DNA of 64,000 bases from an uncultured Agathobacter sp. GTDB lineage: Bacteria; Bacillota; Clostridia; Lachnospirales; Lachnospiraceae. Made by a program: the position numbers and the translations under genes. The stretch lies in contig CAKRLV010000001.1 in the NCBI GenBank assembly GCA_934359755.1, positions 62,001 through 126,000 of the forward strand, written 5' to 3'. The notes under the pieces were generated by a model that saw only the letters and a program-made list of their open reading frames with translations, searched no databases and was not told the origin of the DNA. This document shows, one piece after another, positions 22,567-31,495 of this stretch. Position 1 is the first letter of the stretch. Every line of letters begins with the position of its first letter.

Positions 22567-24444
22567 ATGAAATACACTATTACAGAAGGTGATTATTCAA
22601 AAATGGGAGTAATAAAGACTCAGGAGAATGTAGTTTTCACTTTCGAAGGCGAAAAGGAAGATGATTGTAGAGTTGTATTGATTAACAGGACAACTCATCA
22701 TAAAAGTGTAATAGAAGTTCCAGCAGAGTTCTGTCTTGGTTCGCTTAGATCTATAGCAGTTTCGAATCCTGATATGGAAAAGTTCGTATATTATTATGAG
22801 ATAAATGGTCAAAAGAAGATAGATCCATATGCTACAAAGATAATAGGAAGAGAAAAGTGGAATGACCAGGCAAGAATACAGAATGACTATGAGATATTCT
22901 GTGCTTGTCAGTTGAATGATTTTGAGTGGAATGGTGATATAGCTCCAGAGATACCTAAGCAGGACATGATTATGTACAAGGCCAATGTACGTGGCTTTTC
23001 TAAAGGTGTGTCAAAGCTTGGCAAAAAGGCGGGAACATTTAGAGCTATAACAGATAAGATAGAATATTTTAGAAATCTTGGTTTTACAAGTTTACAGCTG
23101 ATGCCTGTATATGAATTTGAAGAGATGGTTATACCACCTAAAGTGACGGTTCCTGATTACATCAAATGGGAAGTTAAAGATGAGGATAGTATTGTACCAT
23201 TGAAAGAGGAACACAGGGAGAGTAAGGTGAATTTCTGGGGATATGGTACCGGAAATTACTTTGCGGTTAAATCCTCATATGCATCAGATCACAAAAATGC
23301 TTCATATGAATTTAAGGAACTTATAAGGGAACTCCATAAGAATTCAATGGAATGTATTATGGAGATATATTTTGAGAGAGGGACAAATCATAATCTTATA
23401 TTAGATGTGCTCAGATTCTGGGTAAGAGAGTATAGGGTAGATGGCTTTCATCTTTTGGGAGACGAAATTCCTATTACCGCAATTGTTCAGGATGTTATGC
23501 TAAGCAGGACTAAAATTCTGTATTCTGATTTTAATGAATATAGCGTTCCTCAAAAGGGCGAGTATAAGACGTTGTTTCTTGATAAAGACGAATATTTGTA
23601 TCCAACCAGAAAGTTATTGAATCATATGAATGGTGGAATGAGAGCTTTTCTCGATCAGCAGCGAAAGCAGGGAGAAAAGCTTGGATATATAAATTATATT
23701 GCGAGCAACAACGGATTTACACTTGCTGATTTATTCATGTACAACGACAAGCATAATGAAGCAAATGGCGAAGGCAATCTTGACGGAAATCAATGGAATT
23801 TCAGTAATAATTATGGTTGTGAAGGTCCCACACGAAAGCGGTTTGTGTCAGAAATCCGTAAGCTCAAATGGCGAAATGCAATGATGATGCTATTCTTGGC
23901 TCAGGGTGTTCCTATGGTCTGGTCAGGTGATGAGATTGGAAACAGCCAGGAGGGCAACAATAATGCGTACTGTCAGGATAATAAGATAGGCTGGATTAAT
24001 TGGAAAAATGATAAACTGGCCATTGAAAGACAGATGTTTCTTAAGAAATTAATTGAATTTCGAAAGAAACATTCGATTATAGCATCGAAAATGCCTTATC
24101 ATTTTAATGATTATGGAGCTTTTGGATATCCCGATTTATCATATCATGCACAGAATGCATGGGCATCTGATGCTGATCTTGACAGATTGTGTATAGGACT
24201 TATGTATTGTGGTGATTATGCACAAGATAATAGCTGTAATGATGATGTGTACATCGGATATAATTTTTTCTCACGAAAGAATATGCTTGCGCTGCCTGCT
24301 CTCAAAAAAAATAAAAAGTGGTTCCTTGTTGCAGACAGTTCGAAGAAAAATGAACAGTTCCTGGAGCATATTGTTGAACTAAAAGATCAGCATATTATGA
24401 TTATGGAGCCACAGGCAATATGCATATTGGTAGGTAGAGAATGA
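22567..24444 (+). CDS. GH13 isoamylase/GlgX-like protein with degenerate active site
   Basis: 625 residues from ATG 22567; an earlier ATG at 22519 would lie inside the structured leader. The N-terminal 110 residues look like a CBM48-type beta domain. The rest has the debranching-enzyme barrel: NGFTLADLFMYNDKHNEANG (382-401) and NNYGCEGPT are almost those of GlgX/isoamylase. But the catalytic regions are changed: region II VDGFHLLGDE (291-300) lacks the nucleophile Asp of GFRFD, region IV reads SNNGF in place of xHDGF, and region I has no DxxxNH. Glycosidase activity is therefore unlikely; alpha-glucan binding or a structural role is inferred. It is coupled to the next gene by an ATGA overlap. 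Confidence 0.82.
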   Translation: MKYTITEGDYSKMGVIKTQENVVFTFEGEKEDDCRVVLINRTTHHKSVIEVPAEFCLGSLRSIAVSNPDMEKFVYYYEINGQKKIDPYATKIIGREKWNDQARIQNDYEIFCACQLNDFEWNGDIAPEIPKQDMIMYKANVRGFSKGVSKLGKKAGTFRAITDKIEYFRNLGFTSLQLMPVYEFEEMVIPPKVTVPDYIKWEVKDEDSIVPLKEEHRESKVNFWGYGTGNYFAVKSSYASDHKNASYEFKELIRELHKNSMECIMEIYFERGTNHNLILDVLRFWVREYRVDGFHLLGDEIPITAIVQDVMLSRTKILYSDFNEYSVPQKGEYKTLFLDKDEYLYPTRKLLNHMNGGMRAFLDQQRKQGEKLGYINYIASNNGFTLADLFMYNDKHNEANGEGNLDGNQWNFSNNYGCEGPTRKRFVSEIRKLKWRNAMMMLFLAQGVPMVWSGDEIGNSQEGNNNAYCQDNKIGWINWKNDKLAIERQMFLKKLIEFRKKHSIIASKMPYHFNDYGAFGYPDLSYHAQNAWASDADLDRLCIGLMYCGDYAQDNSCNDDVYIGYNFFSRKNMLALPALKKNKKWFLVADSSKKNEQFLEHIVELKDQHIMIMEPQAICILVGRE

Positions 24445-25040
24445 AAGCTTGGAAACATTTTTGTACAATAACAAAACATAGACATCTTGTGATGGCCGGA
24501 TGCTTTAAGATAGGGCTATATAAGCAGGGCTTGCTGCATGATTTGTCTAAATACAGTCCGACAGAATTTGTTGTAGGCTGTAAATATTATAAAGGATATA
24601 TGAGTCCGAACAATGCAGAGAGAGAGGCGGTGGGCTATTCTTCGGCATGGCTGCATCATAAGGGACGCAATAAGCATCATCTTGAGTATTGGATAGATTA
24701 TGATATTTCAAAGGAATCTTCAAAGACACATTCAGCTATGGTAGGAATGAAGATGCCACTTAAATATGTCTGTGAAATGTTTGTTGACAGGGTGAGTGCG
24801 TCGAAGAATTATCAAAAAGATAAGTATACCGACCACAGCCCTCTCGAGTATTACAATAGAAGTATTGACCACTATCTTATAAATGAGGATACTGCGGCAC
24901 TTCTTGAGCTTTTACTGAATATGCTGGCAGTCAAAGGTGAGAAGGAGACCTTTTCCTTTGTAAAGAATCAAATTCTGAAAGGAAAGATCCCATATGAGAA
25001 AAACGCATTAAATAAAATCAAAGATACACTTCATGTCTGA
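24441..25040 (+). CDS. DUF5662-like conserved protein
   Basis: 199 residues with many His and Tyr. The conserved-looking features are GLLHDLSKYSPTEF (30-43) and WLHHKGRNKHHLEYW (70-84), a spacing of His and Asp that recalls metal-dependent HD-type phosphohydrolases without matching them fully. I recognise it as the DUF5662 type from memory; function unknown. The ATG overlaps the stop of the pseudo-GH13 gene (ATGA), so they are co-translated. Its last 33 bases overlap the 3' end of the convergent rluA-type gene, and its terminator (25045-25073) lies inside that gene. Confidence 0.72.
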   Translation: MKAWKHFCTITKHRHLVMAGCFKIGLYKQGLLHDLSKYSPTEFVVGCKYYKGYMSPNNAEREAVGYSSAWLHHKGRNKHHLEYWIDYDISKESSKTHSAMVGMKMPLKYVCEMFVDRVSASKNYQKDKYTDHSPLEYYNRSIDHYLINEDTAALLELLLNMLAVKGEKETFSFVKNQILKGKIPYEKNALNKIKDTLHV

Positions 25041-25898
25041 AGGTAAAGGGATGCTAAATTGCATCTCTTTTTTAGTTATTGGGTGATAAAATTGTAATTT
25101 GCTGGAATGTAGTGCCTGTCTATCTATATAATCGATGTCAGGATTGTAAAGAAAATCGCCAATTAATGGGTGAAGAATATACTTCATATGTACACGTATC
25201 TGGTGTGTGCGTCCGGTTTCTAATTGAAGTTCAACCAGTGACAGATCTTTTGTTCTGTCATAGCCTATAGTTCTATAATGTGTTACGGCACGTTCTCCAT
25301 TCTTAAAATCTACACATCGTTCAATTGTGGATTCTGATTTACGACCAATTGGTGCTGTAATTGTACCTTCGTCTGGCGTATGCCCGGTACAAATTGCAGT
25401 ATAAGTACGATGCAACTGTCGATTTGCTACCTGCTTTGAAAGAATAGCACCACTCAGGGAATTTTTTGCTATTATTGTAAGTCCTGATGTGTCACGGTCT
25501 AACCTGTTTATACAGCGAAATACAAAGTTATCATCTCTGTAATAATACATAACCGCATTTGCAAGTGTGTTATCATAATTATTGATTGATGGGTGGATTG
25601 GCATATTGGCGGGTTTATTTATAATAAGTATGTCTTCGTCTTCGTATATAATGCCAAATTCAAGATTGCATGGGATAATATCTGAACTTTCGTCTGTCTC
25701 ATCAATGATAAGTTCTAGTACATCTCCTTCATGCAGATGGTCTATTACATAAGACCATTTGTGGTTGATGCAGATGCCGTTTTGCGTCTTTTTCATGTTT
25801 GTGATGACTCTTCTCGGAAAATCATGTTCTTTTAAAAATTGTGTAATTGTTTTATTGTCGTCTTTTACTGATATCTGGTAGTTTAATAATCTTTTCAT
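25008..25898 (-). CDS. RluA-family RNA pseudouridine synthase
   Basis: 296 residues. The catalytic motif is INRLDRDTSGLTIIAKN (about 135-151) with the catalytic Asp in RLDRDTSG; GRTHQIRVHM near 228-237 is the second family landmark. The N-terminal 75 residues form an S4-like RNA-binding domain. It isomerises uridine to pseudouridine in rRNA or tRNA; RluA, RluC and RluD cannot be told apart. Its start on the minus strand has only a weak GTGGT site. The 3' end overlaps the convergent DUF5662-like gene by 33 bases. The family is certain. Confidence 0.92.
   Translation of the reverse strand: MKRLLNYQISVKDDNKTITQFLKEHDFPRRVITNMKKTQNGICINHKWSYVIDHLHEGDVLELIIDETDESSDIIPCNLEFGIIYEDEDILIINKPANMPIHPSINNYDNTLANAVMYYYRDDNFVFRCINRLDRDTSGLTIIAKNSLSGAILSKQVANRQLHRTYTAICTGHTPDEGTITAPIGRKSESTIERCVDFKNGERAVTHYRTIGYDRTKDLSLVELQLETGRTHQIRVHMKYILHPLIGDFLYNPDIDYIDRQALHSSKLQFYHPITKKEMQFSIPLPSDMKCIFDFI
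25045..25073 (+). terminator. plus-strand terminator lying inside the minus-strand rluA-type gene
   Basis: AAAGGGATGC (25045-25054) pairs with GCATCTCTTT (25061-25070) across a six-base loop and runs into TTTTTT. On the other strand the same bases encode KKEMQFSIPL near the C terminus of the pseudouridine synthase. Confidence 0.8.
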
Positions 25899-25985
25899 AC
25901 CACAAGTATATCCAATTTCACTTGGAAAAGCACGAAAAACATTTTTCTTTCATATCATGTATAAAGAAACAATTTAGGTGCACGT

Positions 25986-26603
25986 GTGAAAGCATTCTTA
26001 CCACCTTTGTCACACAGCGAAGAAGCAGATTGTATTAAACGGCTGGGGGAAAATGATATTGATGCACGAAATGAATTGATTCTTCATAACATGCGTTTAG
26101 TTGCACATGTGGCGAAAAAGTATGTAGGATCTGAAGAGGATCAGGAGGAACTGATTTCTATAGGAACTATCGGACTTATTAAGGCGGTATCATCTTTTAA
26201 TACAGACTATGGAAGCAAATTTTCGACCTACGCAATCAGGTGTATTGAGAATGAGATACTTATGTATTTCAGAAGTAAAAGAAAATGCAAAAATGACGTT
26301 TCGTTATATGAGCCAATTGGAATGGACAAAGAAGGAAATCAAATTCATCTTGTGGATGTGATAGAGAATAATGAAAAAGAAGTATATGAAAGGGTGCAGC
26401 AGAAAAGTTATATTCTTAAAATAAGCGAGAATATAGTAGATATATTAAATGAAAGGGAGCTTGAAATTATCTGTAAAAGATACGGTCTTTATGATGGAAG
26501 GGAGTATACACAAAAAGAGATAGCAAAGAAAATGGGGATTTCTCGCTCGTATGTATCAAGGATTGAAAAAAAAGCATTAGAAAAATTAAAAGAATTTCTG
26601 TAA
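25986..26603 (+). CDS. sigK: sporulation RNA polymerase sigma factor SigK
   Basis: 205 residues of the sigma-70 family, closest to the late mother-cell factor sigma-K: NMRLVAHVAKKYVGSEEDQE and ISIGTIGLIKAVSSF (region 2), then ENEILMYFRSKRK, DVSLYEPIGMDKEGNQ, and a region 4 helix-turn-helix TQKEIAKKMGISRSYVSRIE. The GTG start at 25986 gives an N terminus (FLPPLSHSEE) equal to the mature form of Bacillus SigK. An in-frame stop at 25962-25964 rules out an upstream pro-sequence, so no SpoIVFB-type cleavage is expected, as known for Clostridioides difficile. The gene is uninterrupted (no skin element). A terminator at 26615-26652 follows. Confidence 0.92.
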   Translation: MKAFLPPLSHSEEADCIKRLGENDIDARNELILHNMRLVAHVAKKYVGSEEDQEELISIGTIGLIKAVSSFNTDYGSKFSTYAIRCIENEILMYFRSKRKCKNDVSLYEPIGMDKEGNQIHLVDVIENNEKEVYERVQQKSYILKISENIVDILNERELEIICKRYGLYDGREYTQKEIAKKMGISRSYVSRIEKKALEKLKEFL

Positions 26604-26614
26604 ATCCTTTGAAA

Positions 26615-26652
26615 AAAGATAGAGTATGTGATATTCTATCTTTATCTTTTTT
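26615..26652 (+). terminator. terminator of sigK
   Basis: AAAGATAGA (26615-26623) pairs with TCTATCTTT (26635-26643), extended inward by further pairs, followed by ATCTTTTTT. It starts 11 bases after the sigK stop. Confidence 0.85.
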
Positions 26653-26696
26653 CAATGCATTAATCTATGCGTATTTCCATTGTAGATTGGAGAAAA

Positions 26697-28241
26697 ATGT
26701 ATAGTTGTATTAGAACATCTTTATTAGAAGGGATTAATACTGTTCCTATCAATGTTGAGATTGATGTGAGCATGGGACTTCCTGTATTTGATATGGTTGG
26801 ATATCTCGCGTCCGAGGTAAGAGAGGCTAAGGAGAGAGTTAAGACATCCTTGCATAATTGTGGAATTGATCTTCCGGCCAAAAGGATTACAGTCAATATG
26901 TCACCTGGTAATATCAGAAAGAAAGGAACCTCGTTTGATTTACCGATAGCGGTAGCGATTCTTTGTGCACTTGGCGTCATCGAGCAGGAAAAAGCCAATG
27001 ATTATCTGTACTTTGGAGAACTTAATCTAAATGGAGATATATTGCCGGTAAAAGGTGCGCTTCCGATTGTGTGTGATGGTGTTAAAAATGGAATAGATAA
27101 ATTTATTCTTCCACTTGGAAATAAAAAGGAGGCATCATTGGTGGATAATGCGAATATATATGCATTTTCAAATATAAGCCAGTTGATAGAATTTTTTTCA
27201 AATCACATATACAGTGAAGAAGAGTCTACAGAAGAAATTACAGATATTATGTATAACGAGAGATTAAATAAGCTTGACTTTTGCGAAGTGAATGGACAGG
27301 CATATTTAAAGAAGTCGAGTATAATATCTGCTGGTGGAATGCATAATATGCTTTTTATTGGACCACCTGGTGCAGGCAAGACAATGATTGCGGAACGTGT
27401 GTCGACTATTTTGCCGTCACTTACAATGGATGAAAGACTAGAATTGTCCAAGATATATAGTGTGTGTGGACTTTTAAAAGATAACGTACTGGTGTCTCAG
27501 AGACCATTTAGAAATCCACATCATACAATTACGAAAGCGGGGCTGATCGGCGGAGGTACGAATGTAACACCAGGGGAAATAAGTCTTGCGCACAATGGTG
27601 TTTTATTTTTGGACGAGTTTACTGAATTTCAGAAAAATGTTATAGAACTTTTGCGAGAACCGCTTGAGAATAAAGAAATCAATCTTGTAAGGGGGACAAA
27701 CAGTGCTACATATCCAGCGGATTTTCTTCTTCTTGCGGCAATGAACCCATGTAATTGTGGATATTATCCGGATAAAAACAGATGCATATGCTCAGAATCA
27801 GATTTACGAAGGTATCTTGCGCGCATATCAAGACCTATACTTGACAGAATTGATATCTGTGTGGAGGCTCAACAGCTGAAATTTGCAAGTATTCAGGAGA
27901 ATGCCAACAATTTATCCTCCGAATCGATGAAACAACAGGTTCAGAAATGTTTTGAAATTCAAAAAGAACGTTATAAGAACGAGAAGTTTATACATAACAG
28001 CCAGATTCCATCATCACGGTTGAAGGAGTACTGCGAATTATCTGTGCAGGATCAGCATTTTATGGAAGAAATTTATGATAAGTATATGCTTACAGCCAGG
28101 ACATATCATAAGATACTTCGTGTTGCGAGAACTATTGCAGATGTGGAAGAGAGTAAATCAATTCATCACAATCATCTGGTTGAGGCAATAAGATACAGAA
28201 GTTTGATAAATGACAAAAAATACTGGGGAGGGCTGGCGTGA
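26697..28241 (+). CDS. comM: YifB/ComM-family AAA+ Mg-chelatase-like ATPase
   Basis: 514 residues. The start at ATG 26697 (GGAG just before it) gives the typical MYSCIRTSLLEGIN opening; ATG 26667 lacks a site. The N-terminal Lon-protease-like domain carries PVFDMVGYLASEVREAKERV; the AAA+ core has GPPGAGKTMIAERV (Walker A) and VLFLDEFTEF (Walker B), and a Mg-chelatase C-terminal domain follows. ComM-type hexamers drive branch migration during integration of transforming DNA. It is coupled to dprA by a 4-base overlap (GTGA), which supports a role in recombination of incoming DNA. Part of the comM-dprA-topA-codY string. Confidence 0.93.
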   Translation: MYSCIRTSLLEGINTVPINVEIDVSMGLPVFDMVGYLASEVREAKERVKTSLHNCGIDLPAKRITVNMSPGNIRKKGTSFDLPIAVAILCALGVIEQEKANDYLYFGELNLNGDILPVKGALPIVCDGVKNGIDKFILPLGNKKEASLVDNANIYAFSNISQLIEFFSNHIYSEEESTEEITDIMYNERLNKLDFCEVNGQAYLKKSSIISAGGMHNMLFIGPPGAGKTMIAERVSTILPSLTMDERLELSKIYSVCGLLKDNVLVSQRPFRNPHHTITKAGLIGGGTNVTPGEISLAHNGVLFLDEFTEFQKNVIELLREPLENKEINLVRGTNSATYPADFLLLAAMNPCNCGYYPDKNRCICSESDLRRYLARISRPILDRIDICVEAQQLKFASIQENANNLSSESMKQQVQKCFEIQKERYKNEKFIHNSQIPSSRLKEYCELSVQDQHFMEEIYDKYMLTARTYHKILRVARTIADVEESKSIHHNHLVEAIRYRSLINDKKYWGGLA

Positions 28242-29317
28242 AATATTATAACTGGCTGTGTTCCCTTTATGAACTCAGCAACAATAAAAAGAACAAATTG
28301 TTCGAATGTGGTATAGGAGCGCATGAACTGTATCATATGGACAGTACAAAGCTTAATAAAATTGATTTCTTGACAGACAAGGATATTGATAGAATTATTT
28401 CAAACCGCGAGGAATATGATATTGACATAAAGTTTGAACAACTTCAGACAAGTGGTATAGATTTAATTACAATAGAACAGGAGGACTTTCCGGATAAACT
28501 TAGAAATATTAACAATTGTCCATATGGTCTTTATTATATTGGAGATTTACCCTCTAAAGATGAAAAGCTGATAGCTATTGTAGGGGCAAGAAATAGAAGC
28601 GTATATGGTCAGGAGGTGGCGCATCGTATTGCGAATGAGCTGTCAAAGAATGGCTATTCAATTATTAGTGGGATGGCACGGGGGATTGACAGTGACAGTC
28701 ATAAAGGTGCAATTGATGCGCACAGAAAAACATATGCTGTTTTAGGAAGTGGTGTTGATGTCTGCTATCCAACACAGAATAAATACCTTTATAATCAGAT
28801 AATTCAAAATGGAGGCGTTCTATCTGAGAATATGCCTAAAACTCCTGCACAGGCGAGGTTTTTCCCTCTTAGGAACAGAATAATATCTGGATTGTGTGAT
28901 GCACTTATTGTTGTAGAGGCAAAATCAAAAAGTGGTTCACTTATTTCAGCTGATTATGCTATTGAACAGGGGAAGGATGTTTATGTCGTGCCAGGAAGAA
29001 TTTCTGACTCTTTAAGTGAGGGCTGTAACAGGCTTATAGACCAGGGGGCACATATTATTTTAAGCATAGAGGACCTGCTTGATAAATTGGATATTTCTAC
29101 ATATAATGTCTGCACTCAGATAGACTTTAAGAAAAATTTACTTGAAAAAGAAGAAGCGTTGGTGTATAGTTTACTCGATTTTCGTCCTATCGGAATTTCT
29201 GGTATGATGGATGAAGTTGATATGGAATTAAGTAGATTACTTGAAATATTGGAGAAGCTTCAGAATATTGGATTTGTAAAAGAAATTGTTCCAAATTATT
29301 TTGTTAAAGCTTTGTGA
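28238..29317 (+). CDS. dprA: DNA-processing protein DprA (Smf)
   Basis: 359 residues. The Rossmann-like core shows GARNRSVYGQEVAHRIANEL, ISGMARGIDSDSHKGAI (about 146-162) and TYAVLGSGVDVCYPTQN, and then ARFFPLRNRIISGL, all signature DprA segments. The N terminus is a SAM-like helical domain and the C-terminal 60 residues a winged-helix-type domain. DprA loads RecA onto incoming single-stranded DNA. The GTG start at 28238 overlaps the comM stop. topA starts 20 bases downstream. The same smf-topA order occurs in Bacillus. Confidence 0.95.
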   Translation: MKYYNWLCSLYELSNNKKNKLFECGIGAHELYHMDSTKLNKIDFLTDKDIDRIISNREEYDIDIKFEQLQTSGIDLITIEQEDFPDKLRNINNCPYGLYYIGDLPSKDEKLIAIVGARNRSVYGQEVAHRIANELSKNGYSIISGMARGIDSDSHKGAIDAHRKTYAVLGSGVDVCYPTQNKYLYNQIIQNGGVLSENMPKTPAQARFFPLRNRIISGLCDALIVVEAKSKSGSLISADYAIEQGKDVYVVPGRISDSLSEGCNRLIDQGAHIILSIEDLLDKLDISTYNVCTQIDFKKNLLEKEEALVYSLLDFRPIGISGMMDEVDMELSRLLEILEKLQNIGFVKEIVPNYFVKAL

Positions 29318-29337
29318 TTTGTAGAAGGAGTTTGGAA

Positions 29338-31413
29338 ATGGCTAAGTATCTGGTTATAGTAGAGTCGCCTGCTAAAGTAAAGACAATTAAAAAATTTCTT
29401 GGCAAAAATTATGAGGTAATGGCATCTAATGGACATGTGAGAGATTTGCCTAAAAGCCAGCTTGGAATAGATGTTGATGGAGATTTTGAGCCTAAATATA
29501 TTACAATCAGAGGGAAAGGTGATATTTTAGCAGCACTTAGGAAAGAAGTAAAGAAAGCCGATAAAATATATCTTGCGACTGACCCTGATCGTGAAGGGGA
29601 GGCTATTTCATGGCATCTGAGTACAGCACTCAAGCTTGAAGATAAGAATGTAAGCAGGATCAGCTTTAACGAGATTACTAAGTCAGCTGTCAAAGAATCC
29701 CTTAAGAATCCGAGACAGATAGATATGGATCTTGTAGATGCACAGCAGGCAAGACGTGTTCTTGACAGAATGGTTGGTTATAAGATAAGTCCATTACTCT
29801 GGGCAAAAGTAAAGAGAGGTTTAAGTGCAGGTAGAGTACAGTCTGTTGCGCTTAGAATCGTCTGTGACCGTGAAGAGGAAATTAATGCATTTATTCCTGA
29901 AGAATATTGGTCACTTGATGTATCTTTGAATGCAGATGGTGAGAAGAAACCGCTCATTGCTAAATTGGTTGGAAAGAGCAAAGATAAGATAGCTATTTCG
30001 TCGAAGGAAGAAATGGATAAGGTTCTTGCCGAACTTGAAAATGAAAAATTTGAAATCCTTGATATAAAAAAGGGTGAGAGAACAAAGAAAGCGCCTCTTC
30101 CATTTACGACAAGTACATTACAGCAGGAAGCTTCAAAAGCACTTAATTTTCCGATTTCAAAGACAATGAGAATTGCACAGCAGCTGTATGAAGGTGTTGA
30201 TATAAAAGGGCAGGGAACTGTCGGTCTTATCACATACTTAAGAACAGATTCTATCAGAATTTCAGAAGAGGCTGATGCTATGGCAAAGACTTTTATCTCA
30301 GAGAATTATGGAGATAAATATTTGTCATCAGGTGGAAATAAGGACAAGAAATCACAGAAAATCCAGGATGCACATGAGGCAATCAGACCTTCTGATATCA
30401 ATAGAACACCATCTGATATCAAAGAGTCATTAAGCAGAGACCAGTTCAGATTGTATCAGTTGATATGGAAGAGATTTGCTGCCAGCAGAATGGCAAATGC
30501 TATATATGAAACTACTACTGTCAATATAGGCGCTGGAGATTATAGATTTCATGTATCCACATCGAGAGTTTCGTTTGACGGATTCAGACTTGCATACGTG
30601 GAGGCTGATGATGAAAAAGAGGAGAAACAGGTTACTTTTAAGAGCATAGATGAAAATACCCAGCTTACGTTTGAAGAATTTGATCCTAAGCAGCATTTTA
30701 CACAGCCGCCAGCACATTATACAGAAGCGTCGCTGGTTAAGACACTTGAGGAGCTTGGAATAGGAAGACCAAGTACATATTCACCAACAATTACTACGAT
30801 AATTGCACGTAGATACATTACCAAAGAGAATAAAAATCTTTATGTGACAGAAATAGGAGAAGTTGTAAACCAGATTATGAAGGATTCATTTCCGTCAATT
30901 GTTGATGAACACTTTACAGCAAATATGGAAACTCTTCTTGATGGTGTGGCAGAGGGAACCGTTAACTGGAAGCAAGTTGTAAGAAACTTTTATCCTGATT
31001 TAAAACAGGCTGTAGAGGCAGCAGAAAAAGATCTTGAAAAGGTTACTATAGAAGACGAGGTGACTGACGAAGTATGTGAATTATGCGGAAGAAATATGGT
31101 TATAAAGTATGGACCACATGGCAAATTCCTTGCTTGTCCTGGTTTTCCAGAATGTAAGAATACCAAACCATATTATGAGAAAATAAATGTTGCATGTCCT
31201 AAATGCGGTAAGGACATTGTTCTTAAGAAGACCAGAAAAGGCAGAAAATATTATGGCTGCATAGATAATCCTGAGTGTGATTTTATGAGCTGGGGAAGAC
31301 CTGTTGCAGATAAATGTCCTCGTTGCGGTGGTTATATGGTTGTTAAAGGAAATAAAGTAGCTTGTGCCAATGAACAGTGTGGCTACGTTACAGATATAAA
31401 ATCAAAACAATAG
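29338..31413 (+). CDS. topA: DNA topoisomerase I
   Basis: 691 residues from ATG 29338 (AAGGAG at 29325-29330); a longer reading from 29314 overlaps dprA. The Toprim domain starts YLVIVESPAKVKTIKKFLG with ATDPDREGEAISWHL; the active-site Tyr is in LITYLRTDSIR (about residue 302). Three Cys4 zinc-finger modules close the protein: CELCGRNMV...CPGFPEC, CPKCGKDIV...CIDNPEC and CPRCGGYMV...CANEQC. It relaxes negative supercoils. The codY promoter begins 11 bases after its stop; no terminator is seen between them. Confidence 0.97.
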   Translation: MAKYLVIVESPAKVKTIKKFLGKNYEVMASNGHVRDLPKSQLGIDVDGDFEPKYITIRGKGDILAALRKEVKKADKIYLATDPDREGEAISWHLSTALKLEDKNVSRISFNEITKSAVKESLKNPRQIDMDLVDAQQARRVLDRMVGYKISPLLWAKVKRGLSAGRVQSVALRIVCDREEEINAFIPEEYWSLDVSLNADGEKKPLIAKLVGKSKDKIAISSKEEMDKVLAELENEKFEILDIKKGERTKKAPLPFTTSTLQQEASKALNFPISKTMRIAQQLYEGVDIKGQGTVGLITYLRTDSIRISEEADAMAKTFISENYGDKYLSSGGNKDKKSQKIQDAHEAIRPSDINRTPSDIKESLSRDQFRLYQLIWKRFAASRMANAIYETTTVNIGAGDYRFHVSTSRVSFDGFRLAYVEADDEKEEKQVTFKSIDENTQLTFEEFDPKQHFTQPPAHYTEASLVKTLEELGIGRPSTYSPTITTIIARRYITKENKNLYVTEIGEVVNQIMKDSFPSIVDEHFTANMETLLDGVAEGTVNWKQVVRNFYPDLKQAVEAAEKDLEKVTIEDEVTDEVCELCGRNMVIKYGPHGKFLACPGFPECKNTKPYYEKINVACPKCGKDIVLKKTRKGRKYYGCIDNPECDFMSWGRPVADKCPRCGGYMVVKGNKVACANEQCGYVTDIKSKQ

Positions 31414-31424
31414 ACGCTAATTCA

Positions 31425-31453
31425 TTGAATAGTCTCGAAATATGTGCTATTAT
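31425..31453 (+). promoter_or_regulatory. promoter of codY
   Basis: TTGAAT (31425-31430) and TATTAT (31448-31453), spacer 17. Expected start is near 31460, with GGAGG at 31481-31485. No clear CodY box was seen here. Confidence 0.7.
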
Positions 31454-31495
31454 TTAATAGTTACTGTTGAAACATTAATAGGAGGTTAGTTGGGC

